A stretch of 64,000 bases of DNA from assembly GCA_019426215.1 (NCBI GenBank), contig CM033394.1, positions 36,764,423 through 36,828,422 on the forward strand. The letters are read 5' to 3'. The stretch comes from Buddleja alternifolia. Taxonomy: Eukaryota; Streptophyta; Magnoliopsida; Lamiales; Scrophulariaceae. Position 1 is the stretch's first letter. Each line of letters starts with the position of its first letter. Positions 1 through 11,414 of this stretch are shown in pieces. A program made the position numbers and the translations under genes. Below the pieces are notes generated by a model that was not told the origin of the DNA, made no database searches, and was given only the letters and a program-made list of their open reading frames with translations.

Positions 1-146
1 GTATGTAAATATCACCAATTCGTTCAAATTAACTTTATATTTACAACTGCCAAACAAAACAAAAGATTATTCAAGCCCATAATCAAGTTCCAGTAAAAGA
101 TACAAGTACTAAAATGTATTTAGTGAAATATGAGAAAACAATGAAC

Positions 147-232
147 CTCTTCAACAGCTTTTTCACGAAGCCTCTCCGACAACTTCAAGGCCCTGATCTG
201 AGAGTGCGCTTCCCCCAATTCCCTATCCTTAT
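147..232 (-). CDS. MAP70: MAP70 family protein, coding exon 2
   Basis: This 86-base exon follows a TTTGCAG acceptor (233-235 is the CAG) and completes the split Asp codon from exon 1. It then encodes KDRELGEAHSQIRALKLSER and continues to EKAVEE, the heptad-rich start of the MAP70 coiled coil. It ends in phase 0 at 147 before a GTTCAT donor. The perfect phase match between the two exons, and the continuation of a family-conserved stretch across the splice, make this the strongest gene call in the window. The intron between them (233-486) is 254 bases. A plus-strand reading frame over the same region is a shadow. Later exons are outside the window. Confidence 0.87.
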
Positions 233-486
233 CTGCAAACAACAACAACAAAACCACGCAAAACGCCGTCGTTTCAACATATTAGACACAAGAACAAATC
301 TTGTAAAATTGCTTCAAAGTTCTCCAAAACTCTACGAACACATCAAATTGCAATTATTTCAAAATCTTAAGACACTAGAAACGCATCATATTACAGCTTA
401 AATAAACGTCACACACACACGAAAACGGCATCGTTTCGACATCAAATCAGAGCGCGAATCTAGCGGATCCAGCTGAATAGACTAAC

Positions 487-736
487 CTCTGACTTCATTC
501 TCCAGTCGATTGAGTTCCAGCTTCACCGGATCCGAACCATGGAGCAGATTTATAAACTCATCGGCGTCAAGACTTGGCCGTACGGACCCCCTCCGCCGCG
601 CCGTGGAACCCTTACCTCCCTCCTTGAACGACGCCGACACCGCCAGAGGCGTAGTCGCCGGCGCATTGCCGCTGAACTCACCGGAATTCATCTCCGCCGC
701 CGCGCCACCACTTCCGCCGCCAGGAACCTCCGCCAT
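487..736 (-). CDS. MAP70: MAP70 family protein, coding exon 1 (partial gene)
   Basis: This is the first coding exon of a microtubule-associated protein 70, a plant-specific coiled-coil protein that binds cortical microtubules. The product begins MAEVPGGG, has a low-complexity Gly/Ala/Ser-rich N-terminus, and then reaches the family signature DEFINLLHGSDPVKLELNRL. The frame is open further upstream to a Met at 805, but I chose the Met at 736 because the family normally starts with a short acidic or Gly-rich leader. The exon ends at 487 before a GTTAGT donor and leaves one base of the Asp codon, which the next exon completes. The GC content is much higher than in the surroundings. The rest of the gene lies off the left edge. 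The family call rests on remembered motifs. Confidence 0.88.
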
Positions 737-1134
737 CACCGATCTACTCACTTCTCGCCCGTACCACCAAGTTTCCGAAAACCTTCGTATATATTTATAT
801 ATCAATGTATGTATATACGCGGTGAGATTTGTGTAAAAAACCTAACAAAAAAGAGAGAGAAATAGAGAGAGAGTACTTAGGAGAGATGAGTTCAAAAATG
901 AACTGCAGACTACAGTGGGTATAATATGAGTGAAGATGATAGAGAAAGAGTTTTTTTTTTTTCTTTCTTTTTTCTAGAGAGAGAAAGTGGTGATATTTTG
1001 AGTTCAAATGATGTGCTGTGTTTTTTTTTTTTTTTTTTTTTTGTGTTTTGTTTCTCTCTCTCTAGAACAACACTTGAGAGTTGAGACTGTTTGAAAGTGT
1101 GTTTCTGAGATAATAACACTTCAGTAAAAGTCAC
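737..1134 (-). promoter_or_regulatory. MAP70 upstream region: candidate TATA box and CT/GA microsatellites
   Basis: Upstream of the MAP70 start the minus strand reads TATATAAATAT at 801-791, a possible TATA box about 55 bases before the ATG, which would imply a very short leader. The region also has GA/CT tracts (about 843-875 and 1050-1063) and long T runs (950-965, 1021-1042). Such tracts are common in plant promoters and leaders. The TSS cannot be placed from sequence. Confidence 0.35.
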
Positions 1135-1137
1135 TGA

Positions 1138-3889
1138 CTGTGTTGATTGACGGAATAGACCCTCATCAATCGCTAGAAGAGGAAAGTAAAGTAAGCATTG
1201 AAATCTACGGAGATTGAGGGTAATATTGTCATAGAATTAATTATAGGAGTGGCGTAAGCAGATTTGAAAAGGAAGGGACATGTGGAGAGAGAGAGAGAGA
1301 GTCTTATGTGTGATTAACTTAAGAGAGAATGTTGATTAATCTTTAACACTTCATTAGAAGTTTTGAATTTTTATAAAATGATTTTTCCACTTATCAAAAG
1401 AAAATGAAGAGAAATTTATTTTTCCCAATAATTTCATTTGCCAAGAAAATTCATAGGACAAAAAAATTTGATCCTCTATTTTAATTTTAGAAATATAGAT
1501 AACGTAAATTTTGTACGTAAAATATATATAGTGAAATATTAAATTTAAATTGAAAATTCGAAATGTCATTCATTAGGTTAATACAAAGATGAAGAATTTA
1601 TGTAGTTTGAATTGTAATTATGAGAGTAGATAAAGAGTACAATTCATTGAATTGATATAATGGGAAGAACTTTAAATATTCGTTGTTTTTAGAATAATCA
1701 CAAATACCTTGACTTGAATATAGTGAGAGAATGGAAAGTACAAGAGAAATGAATATAAATGAAAAATAATTAGAAGTTGGTATTGTTTACAAACATATAT
1801 TTTAAATAATTTCAATTTATTTAAATATATATATAGTCATTTAAAGCTCCTGTTTATCAATTTATAGATTATAACTTATTTAAATGTAAATTTAGAGAAT
1901 TAAAAACTAAAATTATATTTGCAAACAGCTCAAAATAATTTTTTTACAACATATTATAAAATTCAGAGAGATCACCAGCCAAAATACAAATATTACCCGA
2001 AATAATTTTCTCAGACGTAACTAGTCCGAGGTCAATACACAAAAACAAATTCCAAAAACACCTAGCATTCATTGTCGAATTTCGAAAATATCTTATTTTT
2101 AGCTATAATCTAATATATATAATCACTTAAAAATAGTATTTACAAATACTTTATTATTTTAACTATAAAATGAAATACCTAAAAAGAAGTCTAAAACAGA
2201 AGTTGTCATCATTACTGCGGCTGCAATAAAATTTGATTGTTTCGATTTAAAAGGCAAATACCAATGAATTATCTTAAGTACAGGTAGAAAATCATCATGT
2301 TATATGTGGATATATAATTTAGTAAAGAAAGATAGTTTCTATCATGTCTTTTCAATTTTAGTTAAAAACATTAAGTTCGTTGAACATCTTAATCTGTCTA
2401 ACTATTATAATGAAAAAAAAAACTAGTATTATAAAGTTTTTCACATTAAGTAATATGTTTAATTTTCTCTTCTAGCCAAAAAAAAAAAAAACTATTATTT
2501 GTAAAAGTTTAAAAGTGTAATTTAAATATCTTAAGAGTCAAATGAAATAAATGGTTGAATTAAGATTAATTGGATTTATACAAGCTCTTCTTAGTAGACA
2601 AGTGTCCAGCTAAAAACCTTATAACAAGCGAAGGCATTATTCTTTATATTTTCCTCATTCAAATCTTAGATCCCAATTATTTCATATTATTGTCAGTTAT
2701 TTGACTAAAAAAATTAGAACTACAACCTTAAACTGCGTCTGTATTAAGAGGATTTGATTTGAATATATAATAAGTAACTCCATATAGTGTGAAATTGATA
2801 ATCTAGTATGTGTATTTATTGTGCGTTTATTGACAGCACCATTATTTGGCTTGGGTATGAGGATTAGCTGCCCAATTCATGAGGCTTATGTGGGCTTCGA
2901 CACCCCACTCCCGACCATCGCCTAGGACCGTGCTTTGCGCTGTCAAGTTTATAAAAAAAATAAAGTTGCTCCTCTAATATCAGCTATAGTTAACTAACCC
3001 AATGAAGAGCGCTTGATCCTAATATAGTATAAATGATAGAAGAATAATTCGAAATAAACGTTAAATGATCAGAAACATCAATTGTTCGAACAAGATTAAT
3101 GGATTTATACTTTAATAAATTCTTCAATTCAAACGCAACCTTAATAAATTGGTGGAGTGTTAGAAGCAAATAATGAAGTGTGAGATTAAGAAATAATAGT
3201 ACAATAATAGAGTTAGCAGAGATGCTCTGCTGTTATTAAGGAGTTAAGCATATCATGTTGACTGGCAAAAGTTTGAGGTAGAGAAGTGCAAATTTTTAAT
3301 CTTAGTTTAAAAGACAAATGATGTCTTTACTTCCTTTTTGGTTTCAGACTATTGTGAGCAGGGTGCGTGGTGCGCCACTATTGCTAGCAATGTGAAAGCT
3401 TGTTGCCTTGCCTATTGCGGGTACTCCACGCAAACCAATGGGGTTGTGGAAGCTAGCATGTGTCCACTTTGTATACGATCTTTGTTTTATATTGTATTTC
3501 TTCGTTTTCGGTTCATCCGACTATTATTTACGCTCCCGATCGAGCCAACCCTTTTCCTACTCTTTCTATCTCTAGCTCCAGGGTAACTACTATTCTGACT
3601 CTAGGTTAGACTTTGCAAAAGATCCCAATCCTAACGATAGATCTAGGCCGGTCGTATAAATCCTTGTTCTTTTGTTCTAGATCAAAAAGATTTCGTTCAT
3701 TCATTCATTCAAATAGTTTCTTTTACCCTTATTTGCTTTATATTAGCTTATATAAAGGAAAGTTTCTATAAGGTACGTCACCTTTTTAAAATTATATATT
3801 TGACGTGAATATGTGATTTTAGCGGGAGAAAAATTAATATTAATGAACAAATGTCAACTAATTAACGACAACAAAGTTGTCGTTGTTAC
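1138..3889. other. AT-rich intergenic DNA, no gene recognised
   Basis: No exon-like or repeat structure that I can name. There is a short GA microsatellite at about 1284-1301. A slightly GC-richer block at 2833-2946 starts with GACAGC and ends with GCTGTC, but I do not recognise it. An 82-codon reading frame at 3338-3586 is Cys- and Leu-rich, and nothing supports it as a gene. Confidence 0.5.
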
Positions 3890-4712
3890 GGTAATGGTCT
3901 TAAATATCCTCCGAAACCTCGAAATTTCGACCGAAATTTTTGATTTCCGGGAGTCTCGAAGCGAAATCTCACCTTCAATCCAATTTTGTAGAATATCTAT
4001 CGAAATTTCCCGATATTTTCGATATTTACCGATATATTCGATATTTCCCGAAATCTTGAATTCTTAATAAAATTACTTTGTCAAATATCTCCCGAAATTC
4101 CCGAAATTTCGACCACACTCAAAATATTTCAAAATTTAAAATAATATTTAATTATTTATTTTTAAATAAGAATGAATCCAAATTATTGTGGTTGTCTATA
4201 AATGATGTATCGTACGCTGCAAATTATTCAATTTCTGATACAAAATATAGGCAAGATTGTCACTCCCTTTTTTTTTCTTTTTATATTCAGTGATAGTGTA
4301 CTCCCAAGTCCCATCTTCTTCCATCCTCCGAGAAACTCAATGTGCTTTTAAATGATGATTTGTATTAAAATTGTGGTATTTTTTTTTAATAAAGTTCCTA
4401 GGAGATTTGGTTATTACTTTACTCTCAAATCATATTTATTTTATATTTTTCGCCACAGATTTTAATCATACTACTTGACAAAATTCACTGTACATACATT
4501 ATATATACAATATTATTTATGTAAAAGATGCATAATTATGATATTTAAAGTTACACAAAGTTTCGTTGTAAATTTTCAAATATTTCTATAAATATCCATG
4601 ATTTCTTTAAAATCGAAATCGAAATTTTGAATATCCCCGAAATTTTCATCAAAATTTTTGTAAATTTACTACCCCGATATCGATACCAATACCGAAATTT
4701 AATACCTTGGTT
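3890..4712. repeat. Diverged inverted-repeat DNA element with GAAATTTCG/GATATCG-rich ends
   Basis: The left end (from about 3890) reads GGTAATGGTCTTAAATAT, then many CGAAATTTC and CGATATTTC words. The right end (to about 4712) reads, on the other strand, CAAGGTATTAAATTTCGG followed by CGATATCGGGG. The ends are imperfect inverted repeats about 820 bases apart. GTTAC occurs just outside or within both ends and could be a short target duplication, but the boundaries are uncertain. No transposase is visible, so it would be a non-autonomous DNA transposon. The family (hAT or Mutator type) is not determinable. Confidence 0.45.
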
Positions 4713-5468
4713 ACAAGTGATAACCAAATTTTGCTTAAAACGAAAGATAGAAACATATGAAAATAGCGTGTGATATACTTTTTACCCTTCAGTTACAGCA
4801 GTGTTTTTAATAGAGTCTCACTATAGGGATATAGAAAAAAATTTAGGGTAATGTTACATACAAGGGCTTGAGTAGTAATTTACATGAAAGGATTTCGCCT
4901 TAGCCAGAGTGATAATAATCCATAGAACTAAGAATTATAAAACGGATCGACAAATCAACTGAATTATAAGTCTTGTTGTCTTGGTTTTTTCTCAATCATC
5001 ATATATTCCTTACCATTTAACCATTGTATTAATTATTAGTTTAAATAATTCACATCGACCCCACTCGGTCGACTTACCTTAGGAATTAGTAATATAGTAC
5101 TAATAATTGAATAGCCTTTTTTAAGGTACGATAACCTGCATACTCAAATTCTGAGTCTGAATGTCCCGCTCCCTCTCTCTAGAGTAGAGCTCCCCACTTG
5201 TGGGTTTTCAATGGTTTTTTCATTGATTTTTCCTTGGAACTACTTTCCATCTCCTCCATCTCCTCTCTCTCCACCACCTACCATTATCTTACCCTTATCT
5301 CTCTCCTCTGCCGCTTCCTTTTCTCTCCCTCTGCTCTTAGTTATTAATCTTTTAGATTCCTAGACCTTATTTTCCATCTCTCTCATCTTATTCCATACAT
5401 CCATCATCTTTATTCCTTATCATTTATCCCCAATTACTTTTGTCTTTTACTTTTTTTCTTCTGTAGTT

Positions 5469-7103
5469 ATGGATCAGTTAAATGCCCTAGTGGACTCCAC
5501 AAATCTCTTAAATGTGGAGGACCATGAGGAATTACAACAGTTTGACTTTGAGGATGTACAAACATTTACTCTTGTGGGTAAAGTGATGTCTAATAAAACT
5601 TTCAACTCAGGTGCTGTGAAAAACATTCTTCTCCGAGCTTGGAACTGCAAAAGTCGTGTGGATGTCAATAAGTTTGATGATAACAAGACGACTTTTGTAT
5701 TCAAGGAAAAAAATGATTTGGATAAAGTGGTAAATCTGTCCCCCTGGTCGTTTAGAGGACAGTTGGTGGTCTTACAACAGTGGCACCCAGACTATACAGT
5801 AAATGATATTAAACTGGATCATGCCCAATTCTGGCTTCAAGTATCAAACTTACCAGTTCGCCTTATGAATACTATAATGGCGAAGAAGATCGAAAATATG
5901 TTGGGAACTTTCATCAAAACCGACCTGGTCTATGAGTGCCAAAGATGGAAAAAGTTCCTTAGAATCAGAGTAGAGGTGGATATCAAATCACCTCTCAAAG
6001 ATATAGTTTCCTTGAGAAATTTCGTAGGCGGGGAGATAGAAGCTGAAATTCGTTATGAAAGGCTGGGTGAATTCTATTTCATTTGTAGTTGCATTGGTCA
6101 CAAAATCGCCTCCTATAATGAATCCCCTCCGGTCTAAGGTAACAATGAAAATGTTACCACCTTTCCTTATTGGTCTTGGTTAAGAGTTGAAAGTACCCTT
6201 TCTATCTGACCAATAGCAGCTAAAGCCCCAAAAATTCCTAAATCGTCAAACAAGCAACCGGGTAAAACTTCACCAGAAAAGTTGGATCCATATACATCTT
6301 CCCGGTTGTTACAAAACCCTAGCAGAAACCCCACCCAAATTTCCCAAAATACCCAAATCTCTCTACGCAACGAGGCAACAGACGCTCCCCAGTACAATGC
6401 TTCTCTCCACCGACCACGAACCGACACGTGTAACTCCCAGCTAATCCACCATAAGTCAAACTCTCCTATCACTCCTTACTCTATAACCATCTCATTAAAT
6501 GCTCAAGATATTCCAGCCAAAATCCTAGATTTAATGCAGCCTCTCTTTAATGCTTCTGACAACATGGACATAGGCCTTACGCGGGGAAATTTGATTTTGG
6601 AAAATGCTTTTTTAAATCCGGGGCCAGAGTATAAAGCTGAAGGCCCAATTCTGATCCAGAATTTCCTTTTCACAAGCCCAACTACTTCAAACCTAAACAA
6701 ATTCTTCCCAATCCCCACCATACGAAGCCCACGAAAACGAATCTTCTTGGAGTGGACCCAAAAATCCAAGTCCAAAATGCCCATAACTGAATTAGAACAA
6801 AATCTAGACCACACCAAAAAATTGAAATCCTGTGATCTTTTGCTAAACCAAACGAACTCCTCTAACTCCTCCTCTTATGGAAACATGATCTCTATAACCA
6901 AAAATCCTCCTATCATACAAACACAAAATGTTTCACCAAACTTCTTTGATGATACTCTGTTCGATATTGTTCAATCGGTCACCCCGACTAACTGCTCCTC
7001 CCTCGATGGAAGCGGGGCGATCATCTCTGAGAAAAAATTAGGTAAATGGAAACGACTAGCCCGCAACAAAAATTTGCTTGTCAAGATGGATGTAACTCCG
7101 TAG
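5469..7103 (+). pseudogene. LINE ORF1 (DUF4283 and degraded zinc-knuckle region), broken by stops
   Basis: ORF1 proteins of plant LINEs bind RNA. The first 222 codons (5469-6137) match the DUF4283 type: FTLVGKVMSNKTFNSGAVKN near residue 35, then NLSPWSFRGQLVVLQQWHPD near residue 90, and a knuckle remnant CSCIGHK near residue 209 that lacks the usual last Cys. The frame stops at 6135-6137 and again near 6205. It then reopens in the same frame from 6282 to 7103 as a Ser/Asn/Thr-rich tail, as expected for ORF1 C-termini. The same-frame continuation shows that nonsense mutations, not a second gene, divide it. It is the first gene of the element and precedes the endonuclease frame by 75 bases. Confidence 0.75.
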
Positions 7104-7177
7104 GATAACACTACTTATCCATCGAAAAATTTCTCCTCAAATGATGCCAACCCGGCAAGGTCACAGGAATAGTCCCC

Positions 7178-7959
7178 ATGATCATCCTTTTGTGGAATTG
7201 TCGTGGGATTGCCCAACCCACGACAAAAAACTCTGTCCGGGCACTTCTTGCAAATTTGAAATCCGATATTGTATTCTTTTGCGAACTTAAAACTTCTCTT
7301 CTCTCCTCTCGTCTTTCAATCTCTCATCTCAACACTATGTTCCTCCTATTGACTTTTCCCGTGGTCTATGTGTGGCGTGGAAGCCACATATTAACGTCTC
7401 TGTCACTTTTGATTCGAAATACTTGATTAACTCTCTGGTTACTATGCATGAATGAGCTTCTCCTTGGCAATTGTCATGTATTCATACTCCGTGTCACTTA
7501 TCTTCTAAAACCAAATTCTAGGATTTTCTTATTGATGTTGGTAAATCTTTTGATGGCTCTTGGCTTGTTTTGGGCGATTTCAATGCTATCTTAACTCAAC
7601 TTGAGAAAAAAGGAGGTCGACAGTTTGTTTCCTCTTCATCCGGGGAATTTAAAGGTTTTATGCATGAAGGGGGCCTTATTGACTTGGGGTTTGAAGGTAA
7701 CCCTTTTACATGGAACAATAAGAGGGGTGGTGTGGCAAACATTCAATTACGTCTCGATCGTTGTATTGCAGACACTTCGTGGATATCTCTCTTTCCAAAA
7801 AGCTGCGTCTCTCACCTCCCTGCCATAAACTCAGATCATTGTCCTCTTATCCTTCACACTGATTCGGCTCAGTCGGGGGGTCCGAAACCTTTTCGATTTG
7901 AAGACATGTGGACTCGTGATAGTCGGGGGGAAACTTTGTTTTGTCAATCGTGCTTGTAA
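7178..7959 (+). pseudogene. LINE ORF2 fragment: AP-type endonuclease domain
   Basis: The start MIILLWNCRGIAQP is the typical opening of plant LINE ORF2 endonuclease/exonuclease/phosphatase domains. The first segment (7178-7426) includes SDIVFFCELK, where Glu is the metal ligand. After a frame change, the second segment (7570-7959) carries GDFNAI and SDHCPL, the catalytic Asp/Asn and Asp-His motifs. A functional enzyme would nick target DNA to prime reverse transcription. The middle of the domain is disrupted between 7427 and 7569. Reading leaves homology shortly after WTRDSRG, where the internal deletion begins. Confidence 0.75.
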
Positions 7960-8107
7960 TAGTATTGCTCATAATATTTGCCAGTGGGGTTTTGTAAGGA
8001 AATGGAATGGACCAATCCCCTTGTCCATCCTTCCTAAGGACTGTTTTTGTAATGAGGTTGATATACCTCCAGACATTGTACCTTTTTTTACTGATTTATA
8101 TTATTGA
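7936..8107 (+). pseudogene. LINE ORF2 C-terminal RNase H remnant
   Basis: This short frame encodes FVNRACNSIAHNICQWGF and then GPIPLSILPKD. That matches the end of the RNase H-like domain (RVT_3 type) in plant LINE polyproteins, where Asn-Arg-x-Ala-His precedes a hydrophobic stretch and the protein ends within about 40 residues. It follows the endonuclease fragment directly but in another frame, which marks the deletion junction near 7925-7940. The stop lies 13 bases before the A run. Confidence 0.6.
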
Positions 8108-8127
8108 GTTCCTGTTGATAAAAAAAA

Positions 8128-9129
8128 ATCTCGACTTTTTTTTTAAATAAAAAATCGATTTTATATATTATTCAATTAATAATTTACAATGCCTAAAACA
8201 ATACAATTCATACCTACTCAAACGATGTAGTAAGAACATCTAAAACACCAACTATCAAGTTTCTTGAAGATAACAAATCTTAAGAATTCACAAACGAATA
8301 CAAGAAAACTCTTGTTTTCAAGACCACGCTCTTATTCAAGAGAGAAAAACTCTCATTCGAGAGAGAAATCGAACTCTCAATCTAGAGAAAAATAAAAAAT
8401 GAAACATAAATATAAACTACTATCTAAAATCTTGTTTATTGTCCGTTTTCATCTCTTTAAATTCACCTCTGTCTCATTAGATCCATTCATGTCTTGTTAG
8501 ATTTGAAGTTGGGATACATAATTTGAAGGAGGGTGCTCCAACCCATCCCGCGGATGATGGTGTTGACAATAGTGGTGATAGAAGTAACTGCCTCACCAAA
8601 CCATCATCGACGAAGAAGAAGAGAAACAAATTAGAGTTGAAGAAAAGGAGAGATCGAGGCGGCTTAGGTTGAGAAGTCTTATGATATATAGAATTGCATT
8701 CATTATATTACTTGTATGATCCTAATGTACTTGCTAGGAAATTTCCGTGTCAATAAATATGATTTTCATGTCATTTGGTAACTTAAGTTTCCATAATAAG
8801 ATTACATTTATAATTTTTTTTGTCTAAAATATATGTCAAAGACAAGAGTGTCGAGTTAGAAATTTTGGTGCATATTTTTATACGCATCAATAATCATTTA
8901 TATATAATATTGTTGTTCTTAAATTTGTGAAAATTATTATTGTAACTGGGGAAAAAAATCAAGTAAACCTAATAATATGTGGACAAACAAAAGTCTAATA
9001 AAAACTAATCAATTGTCTTTTTAAATCGTGTGTCATGGGTTGGGCGATTTCCCTTTACTTAGCAATCTATAATTCCGAAATTGTTGGATATATAAGGGAA
9101 CTACATTGTTGATTCCAAATTTCATATTG
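8128..9129. other. Unassigned AT-rich spacer
   Basis: No coding region recognised. A stretch at about 8300-8400 repeats GAGAGAAA/ACTCTC words as short inverted pairs, and 8560-8680 is a purine-rich patch. Neither fits a known feature that I can name. Confidence 0.4.
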
Positions 9130-9138
9130 ATTGATAGG

Positions 9139-10070
9139 ACTGTCAATGAGCCCAAACCAGCTCAAAGCTCGTAAGCTCGGCTTAAAAAATTTCAAGTCGA
9201 ACTTTATGTGAGCCAAGCCCAAGCCGAGCCCAAGCCCACAGTTAAGGCTTGAATTTGAATTCAAGCCGAGCATGAACGGGAGTAGGCTCGGCTTGAATTG
9301 AGCTCGAGCTTGGGCTCATAATATATATATATATATATCATATAGAAAGATCAAATATAATATTATTATGTAAATATTTCTAAATTACATCGAAAATAAC
9401 AACATTTTGAAATTAGTGAAATGAATTCTTAAAATCATCGTTTCACTCTAAATTTGCCTAATATAAAATACTATACTCAAAAAATTAAAAAGTAATAAAA
9501 AATCACTTTAATCGTAACGAACCATATCTAATACAAACATATGAAATTTCACATAAATTGACATTGAAGGACAACTAGCTTTTGTTTTCAAGAATTTGTG
9601 TTTCAATTATTTCTCATCACAATTTATGACATAAGCAATTTTTTGTAAGTAAGTATATCATATATTTAGTTATTATGTTTTTAAATCTTAAATAATATGT
9701 GCAACATATATTTCTAGATATATTTTAATTTATTTTGCGTGAAGATTGGTAAGTTAAATAAGAATTTTCATGATATATGTTAGCAATGATTTGTCATAAG
9801 AGCATGGATGATGTTAATTTTTTGTTATTTTTGAGATTATTTTTTAACTTATATATTAAAACTTTATTACCTATAGTTTTTAAAAAGAGAATAAATTCGG
9901 GCCGGCCCGGCCTCAGCTCGAAGCTCGTACTAATTTTCAAGCCAAGCCCGAGCTTCGAAAAAAAAAGCCCGTACAAATTCAAGCCTTGGTACTGATAGCT
10001 CGTATAATATCAAACCGAGCGTGAGCCTGACCAAGCTCGGCTCGGCTCGCTCGACTTGATTAACATGCCT
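9139..10070. mobile_element. Non-autonomous DNA transposon with GAGCTCG/AGCCGAGC-rich arms
   Basis: The 932-base element is flanked by a perfect 9-base direct repeat ATTGATAGG (9130-9138 and 10071-10079). Both ends are rich in AGCTCGGCTTG-type words, present in opposite orientation at the two ends. The outermost bases are ACTGTCAATGAG on the left and, on the other strand, ATGTTAATCAAG on the right. The centre is AT-rich with no transposase. The end sequences resemble hAT-type elements, with an alternative TAGG start and a poorer 8-base duplication. The 9-base repeat would suit Mutator-type insertion, so I leave the superfamily open. Confidence 0.65.
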
Positions 10071-10240
10071 ATTGATAGGTTGGGTGGAATAATGGATCTT
10101 TTCAAGTTGAATGGGTGAATTGGTTGAAAGGATTTATATATATACCTAATAAGAGTATTATCTCTTTATTTAAAAACATTTAAAAATGTCTAACATTGCC
10201 TAAGTAGAAAGAACTTATTTTGAGAAAACGAACGGACAGT

Positions 10241-10400
10241 GATGTCTTGGCATATTGGTAAAAGTGAGGGTCTCGTGATTTAAAAATCATGGGTTCAATC
10301 ACATTAGATGCATGAATTATTTCTCTGGTTATGTAGTAGTTTACACTTTGTATTTTTTTTGTTTTTTGATCAAAAAAATAATAATAATTTGTAGTAGAAA
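10241..10400 (+). mobile_element. tRNA-derived SINE-like sequence
   Basis: TGGCATATTGGTA (10248-10260) resembles a pol III A box and GGTTCAATC (10292-10300) a B box, spaced as in tRNA-derived SINEs. A T-rich then A-rich tail follows to about 10390. It does not fold as a tRNA gene. The limits and target duplication were not found. Confidence 0.5.
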
Positions 10401-10815
10401 ATTGTTGATTCATGATAGTTGATCTAATATTTGATGTAATGAAGTAAAAATTTATTTCAAAAAAATAGAAAAAACATCTGTGTTATACAAATGTATAGAA
10501 TTTTGTGTTACAATGAGCGACCAACATATACATGTAATTAGAATGTTCAGGGAGAATTTTTAGTTATTTGTCCACATCAAAGTTACCCGTGTCTAAATTT
10601 TTCATAAATCAATATCTATAACCAGAAGAGTTATGCAATCATGTAATAGAAGATTTGGATTGCTAAAAGCCAAGGTGAACAAAAGTTTATGGTCGAAAGA
10701 AACAACCAACTTTGTGAAAGTGCAATAAGTTAGTTTCGTAGCATTATAATGTTATTTTTACACTGAACATCATGTAATTCACCTTCTAATTATTTAGCTT
10801 AATATCTTTTATTTA

Positions 10816-11193
10816 GGGGTAATTGCATAAAACCCCCTTTTGTTATTTCGAAAATGCTAAAAACTCTCATGTGTTAACGAAATAGGCTAATCACCACCCA
10901 TGTTCTTAAAAAGTGTGCAAAAAAGCCAAATTTCATTAAAAAACGAGCGCATTTTTCATGTTTTTTACCTTTATTGACATGCTTATTTGTCATTTATATA
11001 CCTTTCATACTTTATAAAAGGTAGATAGTGTTAATTTGCACAAAAAACACACATTTTCTTCTATCATTTTAACAAAATTTGGCTTTTTTGCACACTTTTT
11101 AAGAACACAGAGGGATGATTAGCCTATTTCGTTAACACAGAATTTTTTTTAGCATTTTTGAAATAACATAGAGAAGTTTTATGCAATTATCCC
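10816..11193. mobile_element. 378-bp MITE with long terminal inverted repeats (GGGRWAATTGCATAA family)
   Basis: The ends are GGGGTAATTGCATAAAAC and its near-complement. The inverted arms run about 150 bases and include AAATAGGCTAATCA and AAAAAGTGTGCAAAAAAGCC on both sides. TTTATTTA flanks both ends (10808-10815, 11194-11201). The ends match those of the 377-bp elements at 33064 and 59154, whose 9-base duplications point to a Mutator-like mobiliser. Confidence 0.75.
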
Positions 11194-11414
11194 TTTATTT
11201 AGCAACTTAATCAAAATTAGTTAATCGCTATTACTTGACCACTACGCAATAAGCTAATGGCCAATTAGTTTAGTATACTAATATTTCTATTTAATTTGGG
11301 ATAAATGTATTTTCCATGATTAGTTATAGATGGTCTAAAATTCATTTGTAATTCTTAAATCGCCAAAATATGAGAAATGCTAAACCTCATCTTGGATGCC
11401 ATTTTCCATTATAT

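Larger units (their letters stand above)
5178..8127 (+). mobile_element. L1-type non-LTR retrotransposon (LINE), internally deleted and inactive
   Basis: The order is a CT-rich 5' leader (5178-5468), ORF1 with a nucleic-acid-binding domain (5469-7103), the start of ORF2 with an endonuclease domain (7178-7935), the last part of an RNase H domain (about 7936-8107), then CCTGTTGATA and an A run at 8120-8127. A plant LINE should carry a reverse transcriptase of roughly 500 residues between endonuclease and RNase H, and that part is missing. Several stops and frameshifts break the rest. The 5' boundary is my estimate, and I found no convincing target-site duplication. Confidence 0.8.

Noticed and set aside
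114..401. 95-codon plus-strand frame at the left edge
   Set aside because: It lies opposite MAP70 exon 2, whose splice sites and conserved product explain the sequence.
510..865. Two GC-rich plus-strand frames of 108 codons
   Set aside because: Antisense shadows of MAP70 exon 1; composition follows the real frame.
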